A stretch of DNA of 64,000 nt from Megalopta genalis (lineage: Eukaryota > Arthropoda > Insecta > Hymenoptera > Halictidae), in NCBI RefSeq assembly GCF_051020955.1, contig NW_027476675.1, forward strand, positions 1 to 64,000, written 5' to 3'. The notes below the pieces were generated by a model. It saw only the letters and a program-made list of their open reading frames with translations, did no database searches and was not told the DNA's origin. Shown in pieces: positions 39,613-51,820 of this stretch. Numbering within the stretch: position 1 is the stretch's first letter; each line of letters starts with the position of its first letter. The translations under genes were made by a program, and so were the position numbers.

Positions 39613-42600
39613 CATGGATTTGAAGCTAACTAGTTTGTTTCGCATGCAGTTGAAGCTAAATCATGTATATCACAAGTATTTGAAGCTAAACGATTTGTTT
39701 CGCATGGATTCGAAGATCAGCCTTCTACTACCCATTGATTTGAAGCTAAATCATGTGTTTCGCTTGGATTTGAAGCGAACTCGTTTGTTTCGCATGCAGT
39801 TGAAGCTAAATTATGTATACTACAAGTATTTGGAGCTAAACCATTTGTTTCGCATGGATTTGAAACTACGCCTTCTACTTCGCATTGATTTGAAGCTAAA
39901 TAATTTGTTTCGCTTGGATTTGAAGCGAACTCGTTTGTTTCGCATGCTGTTAAGGCTAAATAATTTATATCACAAGTATTTGAAGCTAAACCATTTGTTT
40001 AGCTTGGATTCGAAGATCAGTCTTCTACTTCGCATTGATTTGAAGCTAAATAATGTGTTTCGCTTGGATTTTAAGCTAACTCGTTTGTTTCGTATGCATT
40101 TGAAGCTAAATCATGCACATCACAAATATTTGAAGCTGAACCACTTGTTTCGCATGGATTTGAAGATAACCCTTCTACTTCGCATTGATTTGATGCTAAA
40201 TCATGTGTTACGCATGGATTTGAGGCTAACTCGTTTGTTTCGCATGCAGTTGAAGCTAAATTATGTATATCACAAGTATTTGAAGCTAAACCATTTGTTT
40301 CGCATGGATTTTGAAACTACGCCTTCTACTTCGCATTGATTTGAAGCTAAATAATTTGTTTTGCTTGGATTTGAAGCTAAGCCTTCTAATTCACGCCGTT
40401 TTGACGTTAAATCATATTTTTCGCTGGATTTGATGCTAACTCGTTTGTTTCGCATGCTGTTGAACCTAAATCAAGTATATCACAAGTATTTAAAGCTAAA
40501 CCATTTGTTTCGCATGGATTCGACGATCAGCCTTCTACTTCGCATTGATTTGAAGTTAAATCATATTTTTCGCTGGATTTGAAGCTAACTCGTTTGTTTC
40601 GCATGCAGTTGAAGCTAAATCATGTATATCACAAGTGTTTGAAGCTAAACCATTTGTTTAGCATGGATTCGAAGATCAGTCTTCTACTTCGCATTGATTT
40701 GAAGCTAAATAATGTGTTTCGCTTGGATTTTAAGCTAACTCGTTTGTTTCGTACGCATTTGAAGCTAAATCATGCACATCACAAATATTTGAAGCTGAAC
40801 CACTTGTTTCGCATGGATTTGAAGATAACCCTTCTACTTCGCATTGATTTGATGCTAAATCATGTGTTTCGCATGGATTTGAGGCTAACTCGTTTGTTTC
40901 GCATGCAGTTGAAGCTAAATTATGTATATCACAAGTATTTGAAGCTAAACCATTTGTTTCGCATGGATTTTGAAACTACGCCTTCTACTTCGCATTGATT
41001 TGAAGCTAAATAATTTGTTTTGCTTGGATTTGAAGCTAAGCCTTCTACCTCGCATTGATTTGAAGATAAATCATGTGTTTCGCTTGGATTTGAAGCTAAT
41101 TCGTTTGTTTCGCACGTACTTGCATCTAAATCAAGTATATCACAAGTTTTTGAAGCTAAACCTTTTGATTCGCATGGATATGAAGCTAAGCCTTCTACTT
41201 CGCATTTATTTGAAGATAAATCATGTGTGTCGCTTGGATTTGAAGCTCAGCCTTCTACTTCGCATTGGTTTGAAGCTAAATAATGTGTTTCGCTTGGATT
41301 TTAAGCTCACTCGTTTGTTTCACATGCAGTTGAAGTTAAATCGTGAATATCACAAGTATTTGAAGCTAAACGAATTGTTTCGCATGGATTTGAAGACAAG
41401 CCTCCTACTTCGCATTGATTTGATGCTAAATCATGTGTTTCGCATGGATTTGAAGCTAACTAGTTTGTTTCGCATGATGTTTAAGCTAAGTCATGTATAT
41501 CACAAGTATTTGAAGCTAAGCCATTTTATTCCCATGTATTTGAAACTCATCATTCTACTTCCCATTGATTTGAAGCTAAATAACGTGTTCCGCTTGGATT
41601 TTAAGCTAACTCGTTTGTATCACATGCAGTTGAAGATAAATCATGTATATCACAAGTTTTTTAAGCTAAACGATTTGTTTCGCATGGATTTGAAGATAAG
41701 CCTTCTACTTCGCATTGATTTGAAGCTAAATAATTTGTTTCGCTTGGATTTGAAGCTAAGCCTTCTACTTCACGTCGATTTGACGTTAAATCTTATTTTT
41801 CACTGGATTTGAAGCTAACTCGTTTGTTTCGCATGCTGTTGAAGGTAAATCATGTATATCACAAGTATTTTAATCTGAACCGTTTGTTTCGCATGGATTC
41901 GATGATCAGACTTCTGCTTCGCATTGATTTGAAGCTAAATCATGTGTTTCGCAAGGATTTGAAGCTTACTCGTTTGTTTTGCATGCAGTTGAAGCTAAAT
42001 CATGTATATCATAAGTGTTTGAAGCTAACCCGTTTGATTCGCATGGATTTGATGATAAGCCTTCTACTTCGCAATTGATTTGAGGCTAAATCACGCGTTT
42101 CGCTTGGATTTGAAGCTAACTCGTTTTTTTCGCATGCAGTTGAAGCTAGATCATGTATATCACAGGTCTTTGAAGCTAAACCATTTGTTTCGCATGGATT
42201 CGAAGATAACCCTTCTACTTCGCATTGATTTGATGCTAAATCATGTGTATCGCATGGATTTGAAGCTAACTCGTTTGTTTCGCATGCAGTTGAAGCTAAA
42301 TCATGTATATCACAAGTGTTTGAAGCTAAACCATTTGTTTTGCATGGATTTGAAGATAATCCTTCTACTTCGCATTGATTTGAAGCTAAATCATGTGTTT
42401 CGCTTGGATTTGAAGCTAACTCGTTTGTTTCGCACGCACTTGAATCTAAATCAAGTATATCACAAGTATTTGAAGCTATACCGTTTGATTCGCATGGATT
42501 TGAAGCTAAGCCTTCTAGTTCGCATTGATTTGAAGATAAATCAAGTGTGTCGCTTGGATTTGAAGCTCAGCCTTCTACTTCGCATTGGTTTGAAGCTAAA

Positions 42601-43967
42601 TAATGTGTTTCGCTTGGATTTTAAGCTAACTCGTTTGTTTCACATGCAGTTGAAGTTAAATCATGAATATCACAAGTATCTGAAGCTAAACGAATTGTTT
42701 CGCATGGATTTGAAGACAAGCCTCCTACTTTGCATTGATTTGATGCTAAATCATGTGTTTCGCATGGATTTGAAGCTAACTAGTTTGTTTCGCATGTTGT
42801 TGAAGCTAAATCATGTATATCACAAGTATTTGAAGCTAAACGAATTGTTTCGCATGGATTTGAAGATAAGCATCCTACTTCGCATTGATTTGCTGCTAAA
42901 TCATGTCTTTCGCATGGATTTGAAGCTAACTCGTTTGTTTCGCATGCAGTAGAAGCTAAATCATGTATATCACAAGTATTTGAAGCTAAACGATTTGTTT
43001 CGCATGGATTTGAAGATAAGCCTTCTACTTCGCATTGATTTGAAGCTAAATCATGTGCTTCGCATGGATTTAAAGCGATCTCGTCTGTTTCGCATGCAGT
43101 TGAAGCTAAATCATGTATATCACATGTCTTTGAAGCTAAACCATTTGTTTCGCATGGATTCGAAGATAACCCTTATACTTCGCACTGATTTGAAGCTAAA
43201 TCATGTGATTCGCATTGATTTGAATCTAATTCATGTGTTTCGCATGTATTTGAAGCTACGCCTTCTACTTTGCATGAATTTGTAACCAAATCATGTGTTT
43301 CGCTTGGATTTGAAGCTAACTCGATTATTTCGCATGCAGTTGAAGCAAAATCATGTATATCACAAGTATTTGAATCAGAACCATTTGATTAGCATGGATT
43401 CGAAGATCACCCTTCTTCTTCGCATTGGTTTGATGCTAAATCATGTGTTTCGCATGGTTTTGTGGCTAAGTCGTTTGTTTCGCATGCAGTTGAAGCTAAA
43501 TTATGTATATCACAAGTATTTGAAGCTAAACCATTTGTTTCGCATGGATTTGAAACTACGCCTTCTACTTCGCATTGATTTGAAGCTAAATAATTTGTTT
43601 TGCTTGGATTTGAAGCTAAGCCTTCTAATTCACGTCGATTTGACGTTAAATCATATTTTTCGCTGGATTTGATGCTAACTCGTTTGTTTCGCATGTTGTT
43701 GAACCTAAATCAAGTATATCACAAGTGTTTGAAGCTAAACCATTTGATTAGCATGGATTCGAAGATCACCCTTCTTCTTCGCATTGGTTTGAAGCTAAAT
43801 AATGTGTTTCGCTTGGATTTTAAGCTAACTCGTTCGTTTCACATGCAGTTGAAGTTAAATCATGAATATCACAAGTATTTGAAGCTAAACGAAATGTTCC
43901 GCATGGATTTGAAGATAAGCCTCCTACTTCGCATTGATTTGATGCTAAATCATGTCTTTCGCATGGA
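39319..43967. repeat. 4649 bp tandem duplication, copy 1
   Basis: Directly followed by its own copy with no spacer. The unit is 155 monomers minus one base. Breakpoints can be read to within 11 bases because both ends share TTTGAAGCTAA: the base before it is G at 39318 and A at 43967. Many rare variants inside are matched, such as GATTTTGAAACTACG (40307/44956), CACGCCGTTTTGACG and CGCAATTGATTTGAGG (42072/46721). Confidence 0.95.
42060..42612. repeat. 0.55 kb block, copy 2 (further copy 46709-47261)
   Basis: Second copy of 39060-39612. It lies inside the 4649 bp tandem unit and so appears again at 46709-47261. It ends where CGCTTGGATTTTAAGC replaces CGCATGGATTTGAAGC. Confidence 0.88.
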
Positions 43968-43995
43968 TTTGAAGCTAAACCATTTGTTTTGCATG
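43966..43995. repeat. Chimeric B/D monomer at the 4649 bp duplication junction
   Basis: The monomer has a B head (GGATTTGAAGCTAA) and a D tail (ACCATTTGTTTTGCAT). It is preceded by an A monomer and followed by an E-type monomer, so B-C-D has collapsed to one unit. It sits exactly at the junction between the two 4649 bp copies and looks like the crossover product. Confidence 0.88.
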
Positions 43996-46900
43996 GATTT
44001 GAAGATAATCCTTCTACTTCGCATTGATTTGAAGCTAAATCATGTGTTTCGCTTGGATTTGAAGCTAACTCGTTTGTTTCGCACGCACTTGAATCTAAAT
44101 CAAGTATATCACAAGTATTTGAAGCTAAACCGTTTGATTCGCATGGATTTGAAGCTAAGCCTTCTAGTTCGCATTGATTTGAAGATAAATCAAGTGTGTC
44201 GCTTGGATTTGAAGCTCAGCCTTCTACTTCGCATTGGTTTGAAGCTAAATAATGTGTTTCGCATGGATTTGAAGCTAACTAGTTTGTTTCGCATGCAGTT
44301 GAAGCTAAATCATGTATATCACAAGTATTTGAAGCTAAACGATTTGTTTCGCATGGATTCGAAGATCAGCCTTCTACTACCCATTGATTTGAAGCTAAAT
44401 CATGTGTTTCGCTTGGATTTGAAGCGAACTCGTTTGTTTCGCATGCAGTTGAAGCTAAATTATGTATACTACAAGTATTTGGAGCTAAACCATTTGTTTC
44501 GCATGGATTTGAAACTACGCCTTCTACTTCGCATTGATTTGAAGCTAAATAATTTGTTTCGCTTGGATTTGAAGCGAACTCGTTTGTTTCGCATGCTGTT
44601 AAGGCTAAATAATTTATATCACAAGTATTTGAAGCTAAACCATTTGTTTAGCTTGGATTCGAAGATCAGTCTTCTACTTCGCATTGATTTGAAGCTAAAT
44701 AATGTGTTTCGCTTGGATTTTAAGCTAACTCGTTTGTTTCGTATGCATTTGAAGCTAAATCATGCACATCACAAATATTTGAAGCTGAACCACTTGTTTC
44801 GCATGGATTTGAAGATAACCCTTCTACTTCGCATTGATTTGATGCTAAATCATGTGTTACGCATGGATTTGAGGCTAACTCGTTTGTTTCGCATGCAGTT
44901 GAAGCTAAATTATGTATATCACAAGTATTTGAAGCTAAACCATTTGTTTCGCATGGATTTTGAAACTACGCCTTCTACTTCGCATTGATTTGAAGCTAAA
45001 TAATTTGTTTTGCTTGGATTTGAAGCTAAGCCTTCTAATTCACGCCGTTTTGACGTTAAATCATATTTTTCGCTGGATTTGATGCTAACTCGTTTGTTTC
45101 GCATGCTGTTGAACCTAAATCAAGTATATCACAAGTATTTAAAGCTAAACCATTTGTTTCGCATGGATTCGACGATCAGCCTTCTACTTCGCATTGATTT
45201 GAAGTTAAATCATATTTTTCGCTGGATTTGAAGCTAACTCGTTTGTTTCGCATGCAGTTGAAGCTAAATCATGTATATCACAAGTGTTTGAAGCTAAACC
45301 ATTTGTTTAGCATGGATTCGAAGATCAGTCTTCTACTTCGCATTGATTTGAAGCTAAATAATGTGTTTCGTTTGGTTTTTAAGCTAACTCGTTTGTTTCG
45401 TACGCATTTGAAGCTAAATCATGCACATCACAAATATTTGAAGCTGAACCACTTGTTTCGCATGGATTTGAAGATAACCCTTCTACTTCGCATTGATTTG
45501 ATGCTAAATCATGTGTTTCGCATGGATTTGAGGCTAACTCGTTTGTTTCGCATGCAGTTGAAGCTAAATTATGTATATCACAAGTATTTGAAGCTAAACC
45601 ATTTGTTTCGCATGGATTTTGAAACTACGCCTTCTACTTCGCATTGATTTGAAGCTAAATAATTTGTTTTGCTTGGATTTGAAGCTAAGCCTTCTACCTC
45701 GCATTGATTTGAAGATAAATCATGTGTTTCGCTTGGATTTGAAGCTAATTCGTTTGTTTCGCACGTACTTGCATCTAAATCAAGTATATCACAAGTTTTT
45801 GAAGCTAAACCTTTTGATTCGCATGGATATGAAGCTAAGCCTTCTACTTCGCATTTATTTGAAGATAAATCATGTGTGTCGCTTGGATTTGAAGCTCAGC
45901 CTTCTACTTCGCATTGGTTTGAAGCTAAATAATGTGTTTCGCTTGGATTTTAAGCTCACTCGTTTGTTTCACATGCAGTTGAAGTTAAATCGTGAATATC
46001 ACAAGTATTTGAAGCTAAACGAATTGTTTCGCATGGATTTGAAGACAAGCCTCCTACTTCGCATTGATTTGATGCTAAATCATGTGTTTCGCATGGATTT
46101 GAAGCTAACTAGTTTGTTTCGCATGATGTTTAAGCTAAGTCATGTATATCACAAGTATTTGAAGCTAAGCCATTTTATTCCCATGTATTTGAAACTCATC
46201 ATTCTACTTCCCATTGATTTGAAGCTAAATAACGTGTTCCGCTTGGATTTTAAGCTAACTCGTTTGTATCACATGCAGTTGAAGATAAATCATGTATATC
46301 ACAAGTTTTTTAAGCTAAACGATTTGTTTCGCATGGATTTGAAGATAAGCCTTCTACTTCGCATTGATTTGAAGCTAAATAATTTGTTTCGCTTGGATTT
46401 GAAGCTAAGCCTTCTACTTCACGTCGATTTGACGTTAAATCTTATTTTTCACTGGATTTGAAGCTAACTCGTTTGTTTCGCATGCTGTTGAAGGTAAATC
46501 ATGTATATCACAAGTATTTTAATCTGAACCGTTTGTTTCGCATGGATTCGATGATCAGACTTCTGCTTCGCATTGATTTGAAGCTAAATCATGTGTTTCG
46601 CAAGGATTTGAAGCTTACTCGTTTGTTTTGCATGCAGTTGAAGCTAAATCATGTATATCATAAGTGTTTGAAGCTAACCCGTTTGATTCGCATGGATTTG
46701 ATGATAAGCCTTCTACTTCGCAATTGATTTGAGGCTAAATCACGCGTTTCGCTTGGATTTGAAGCTAACTCGTTTTTTTCGCATGCAGTTGAAGCTAGAT
46801 CATGTATATCACAGGTCTTTGAAGCTAAACCATTTGTTTCGCATGGATTCGAAGATAACCCTTCTACTTCGCATTGATTTGATGCTAAATCATGTGTATC

Positions 46901-48616
46901 GCATGGATTTGAAGCTAACTCGTTTGTTTCGCATGCAGTTGAAGCTAAATCATGTATATCACAAGTGTTTGAAGCTAAACCATTTGTTTTGCATGGATTT
47001 GAAGATAATCCTTCTACTTCGCATTGATTTGAAGCTAAATCATGTGTTTCGCTTGGATTTGAAGCTAACTCGTTTGTTTCGCACGCACTTGAATCTAAAT
47101 CAAGTATATCACAAGTATTTGAAGCTATACCGTTTGATTCGCATGGATTTGAAGCTAAGCCTTCTAGTTCGCATTGATTTGAAGATAAATCAAGTGTGTC
47201 GCTTGGATTTGAAGCTCAGCCTTCTACTTCGCATTGGTTTGAAGCTAAATAATGTGTTTCGCTTGGATTTTAAGCTAACTCGTTTGTTTCACATGCAGTT
47301 GAAGTTAAATCATGAATATCACAAGTATCTGAAGCTAAACGAATTGTTTCGCATGGATTTGAAGACAAGCCTCCTACTTTGCATTGATTTGATGCTAAAT
47401 CATGTGTTTCGCATGGATTTGAAGCTAACTAGTTTGTTTCGCATGTTGTTGAAGCTAAATCATGTATATCACAAGTATTTGAAGCTAAACGAATTGTTTC
47501 GCATGGATTTGAAGATAAGCATCCTACTTCGCATTGATTTGCTGCTAAATCATGTCTTTCGCATGGATTTGAAGCTAACTCGTTTGTTTCGCATGCAGTA
47601 GAAGCTAAATCATGTATATCACAAGTATTTGAAGCTAAACGATTTGTTTCGCATGGATTTGAAGATAAGCCTTCTACTTCGCATTGATTTGAAGCTAAAT
47701 CATGTGCTTCGCATGGATTTAAAGCGATCTCGTCTGTTTCGCATGCAGTTGAAGCTAAATCATGTATATCACATGTCTTTGAAGCTAAACCATTTGTTTC
47801 GCATGGATTCGAAGATAACCCTTATACTTCGCACTGATTTGAAGCTAAATCATGTGATTCGCATTGATTTGAATCTAATTCATGTGTTTCGCATGTATTT
47901 GAAGCTACGCCTTCTACTTTGCATGAATTTGTAACCAAATCATGTGTTTCGCTTGGATTTGAAGCTAACTCGATTATTTCGCATGCAGTTGAAGCAAAAT
48001 CATGTATATCACAAGTATTTGAATCAGAACCATTTGATTAGCATGGATTCGAAGATCACCCTTCTTCTTCGCATTGGTTTGATGCTAAATCATGTGTTTC
48101 GCATGGTTTTGTGGCTAAGTCGTTTGTTTCGCATGCAGTTGAAGCTGAATTATGTATATCACAAGTATTTGAAGCTAAACCATTTGTTTCGCATGGATTT
48201 GAAACTACGCCTTCTACTTCGCATTGATTTGAAGCTAAATAATTTGTTTTGCTTGGATTTGAAGCTAAGCCTTCTAATTCACGTCGATTTGACGTTAAAT
48301 CATATTTTTCGCTGGATTTGATGCTAACTCGTTTGTTTCGCATGTTGTTGAACCTAAATCAAGTATATCACAAGTGTTTGAAGCTAAACCATTTGATTAG
48401 CATGGATTCGAAGATCACCCTTCTTCTTCGCATTGGTTTGAAGCTAAATAATGTGTTTCGCTTGGATTTTAAGCTAACTCGTTCGTTTCACATGCAGTTG
48501 AAGTTAAATCATGAATATCACAAGTATTTGAAGCTAAACGAAATGTTCCGCATGGATTTGAAGATAAGCCTCCTACTTCGCATTGATTTGATGCTAAATC
48601 ATGTCTTTCGCATGGA
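43968..48616. repeat. 4649 bp tandem duplication, copy 2
   Basis: Second copy. I noted only three substitutions relative to copy 1: GTTTGGTTTTTAAGC near 45370 versus GCTTGGATTTTAAGC near 40721 (two changes), and GAAGCTGAATTATG near 48143 versus GAAGCTAAATTATG. Such high identity means either a very recent event or an assembly duplication. Confidence 0.95.
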
Positions 48617-49208
48617 TTTGAAGCTAACTCGTTTGTTTCGCGTGATGTTGAAGCTAAACCATGTATATCACAAGTATTTGAATCTAAACCATTTTATTCC
48701 CATTGATTTGAAACTCATCATTCTACTTCGCATTGATTTGAAGCTAAATCACGTGTTCCGCTTGGATTTTAAGCTAACTCGTTTGTATCACATGCAGTTG
48801 AAGTTAAATCATGTATATCACAAGTATTTGAAGCTAAACGATTTGTTTCGCATGGATTTGAAGATATGAATTCTACTTCGCATTGATTTGAATCTAAATC
48901 ATGTGTTTCGCACGGTGTTGATGCCAACCCGTTTGTTTAGCATGCTGTTGATGCTAAATCATGTATATGACAAGTATTTGAAGCTAAACCACTTGATTCG
49001 CATGGATTTGAAGATAAACCTTCTAGTTCGCATTGATTTGAAGCTAAATCATTTGTTTCGCATGGATTCGAAGACAACCCTTCTACTTCGCATTGATTTG
49101 AAGCTAAATCATGTGTTTCGAATGTATTTGAAGCTAACTCGTTTGTTTCGCATGGAGTTGAAGCTAAGTCAAGTATGGCACAAGTATTTGAAGCTAAACC
49201 ATTTGTTT

Positions 49209-49880
49209 CGCATGGATTCGAAGATCAGCCTTCTACTACCCATTGATTTGAAGCTAAATCATGTGTTTCGCTTGGATTTGAAGCGAACTCGTTTGTTTCG
49301 CATGCAGTTGAAGCTAAATTATGTATACTACAAGTATTTGGAGCTAAACCATTTGTTTCGCATGGATTTGAAACTACGCCTTCTACTTCGCATTGATTTG
49401 AAGCTAAATAATTTGTTTCGCTTGGATTTGAAGCGAACTCGTTTGTTTCGCATGCTGTTAAGGCTAAATAATTTATATCACAAGTATTTGAAGCTAAACC
49501 ATTTGTTTAGCATGGATTCGAAGATCAGTCTTCTACTTCGCATTGATTTGATGCTAAATAATGTGTTTCGCTTGGATTTTAAGCTAACTCGTTTGTTTCG
49601 TATGCATTTGAAGCTAAATCATGCACATCACAAATATTTGAAGCTGAACCACTTGTTTCGCATGGATTTGAAGATAACCCTTCTACTTCGCATTGATTTG
49701 ATGCTAAATCATGTGTTTCGCATGGATTTGAGGCTAACTCGTTTGTTTCGCATGCTGTTGAACCTAAATCAAGTATATCACAAGTATTTAAAGCTAAACC
49801 ATTTGTTTCACATGGATTCGACGATCAGCCTTCTACTTCGCATTGATTTGAAGTTAAATCATATTTTTCGCTGGATTTGA
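49209..49880. repeat. Third partial copy of the 4.6 kb unit with a 210 bp internal deletion
   Basis: 49209 to about 49735 matches 44350-44876 at offset 4859. From about 49735 on, the match is to 45086 onward at offset 4649. The change of 210 bp equals seven monomers and removes the segment with GATTTTGAAACTACG and CACGCCGTTTTGACG. The crossover lies in the shared CTCGTTTGTTTCGCATGC stretch. Confidence 0.82.
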
Positions 49881-50945
49881 AGCTAACTCGTTTGTTTCGC
49901 ATGCAGTTGAAGCTAAATCATGTATATCACAAGTGTTTGAAGCTAAACCATTTGTTTAGCATGGATTCGAAGATCAGTCTTCTACTTCGCATTGATTTGA
50001 AGCTAAATAATGTGTTTCGCTTGGATTTTAAGCTAACTCGTTTGTTTCGTATGCATTTGAAGCTAAATCATGCACATCACAAATATTTGAAGCTGAACCA
50101 CTTGTTTCGCATGGATTTGAAGATAACCCTTCTACTTCGCATTGATTTGATGCTAAATCATGTGTTTCGCATGGATTTGAGGCCAACTCGTTTGTTTCGC
50201 ATGCAGTTGAAGCTAAATTATGTATATCACAAGTATTTGAAGCTAAACCATTTGTTTCGCATGGATTTTGAAACTACGCCTTCTACTTCGCATTGATTTG
50301 AAGCTAAATAATTTGTTTTGCTTGGATTTGAAGCTAAGCCTTCTAATTCACGTCGTTTTGACGTTAAATCATATTTTTCGGTGGATTTGATGCTAACTCG
50401 TTTGTTTCGCATGCTGTTGAACCTAAATCAAGTATATCACAAGTATTTAAAGCTAAACCATTTGTTTCACATGGATTCGACGATCAGCCTTCTACTTCGC
50501 ATTGATTTGAAGTTAAATCATATTTTTCGCTGGATTTGAAGCTAACTCGTTTGTTTCGCATGCAGTTGAAGCTAAATCATGTATATCACAAGTGTTTGAA
50601 GCTAAACCATTTGTTTAGCATGGATTCGAAGATCAGTCTTCTACTTCGCATTGATTTGAAGCTAAATAATGTGTTTCGCTTGGATTTTAAGCTAACTCGT
50701 TTGTTTCGTATGCATTTGAAGCTAAATCATGCACATCACAAATATTTGAAGCTGAACCACTTGTTTCGCATGGATTTGAATATAACCCTTCTACTTCGCA
50801 TTGATTTGATGCTAAATCATGTGTTTCGCATGGATTTGAGGCTAACTCGTTTGTTTCGCATGCAGTTGAAGCTAAATTATGTATATCACAAGTATTTGAA
50901 GCTAAACCATTTGTTTCGCATGGATTTTGAAACTACGCCTTCTAC
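49735..50945. repeat. 659 bp-offset duplication (49735-50285 and 50394-50945)
   Basis: The run from GCTGTTGAACCTAAATC through CATATTTTTCGCTGG, CATGCACATCAC and GATTTTGAAACTACG occurs twice, 659 bp apart (22 monomers minus one base). Small differences exist, for example GAGGCCAACTCG at ~50180 versus GAGGCTAACTCG at ~50839. Confidence 0.85.
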
Positions 50946-51820
50946 CTCGCATTGATTTGAAGATAAATCATGTGTTTCGCTTGGATTTGAAGCTAACTCG
51001 TTTGTTTCGCACGTACTTGCATCTAAATCAAGTATATCACAAGTATTTGAAGCTAAACCTTTTGATTCGCATGGATATGAAGCTAAGCCTTCTACTTCGC
51101 ATTGATTTGAAGCTAAATCATGTGTTTCGCATGGATTTGAAGCTTACTCGTTTGTTTTGCATGCAGTTGAAGCTAAATCATGTATATCATAAGTGTTTGA
51201 AGCTAACCCGTTTGATTCGCATGGATTTAATGATAAGCCTTCTACTTCGCATTGATTTGAAGCTAAATCATGTGTTTCGCATGGATTTGAAGCTTACTCG
51301 TTTGTTTTGCATGCAGTTGAAGCTAAATCATGTATATCACAAGTATTTGGAGCTAAACCATTTGTTTCGCATGGATTTGAAACAACGCCTTCTACTTCGC
51401 ATTGATTTGAAGCTAAATAATTTGTTTCGCTTGGATTTGAAGCTAAGCCTTCTACTTCACGTCGATTTGACGTTAAATCATATTTTTCACTGGATTTGAA
51501 GCTAACTTGTTTGTTTCGCATGCTGTTGAAGCTAAATCATGTATATCACAAGTATTTTAATCTGAACCGTTTGTCTCGCATGGATTCGAAGATCAGACTT
51601 CTACTTCGCATTGATTTGAAGCTAAATCATGTGTTTCGCTTGGATTTGAAGCGAACTCGTTTGTTTCGCATGCAGTTGAAGCTAAATTATGTATACTACA
51701 AGTATTTGGAGCTAAACCATTTGTTTCGCATGGATTCGAAGATAATACTCCTACTTCGCATTGATTTGAAGCTAACTCATGTGTTTCGCATGGTTTTGAG
51801 GCTAACTCGTTTGTGTCGCA

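Noticed and set aside
39319..48616. Treating the 4649 bp copies as certain biology
   Set aside because: Near-identity over 4.6 kb in a satellite is also what a misassembly produces. I report the structure as seen and leave its reality to read-level evidence.
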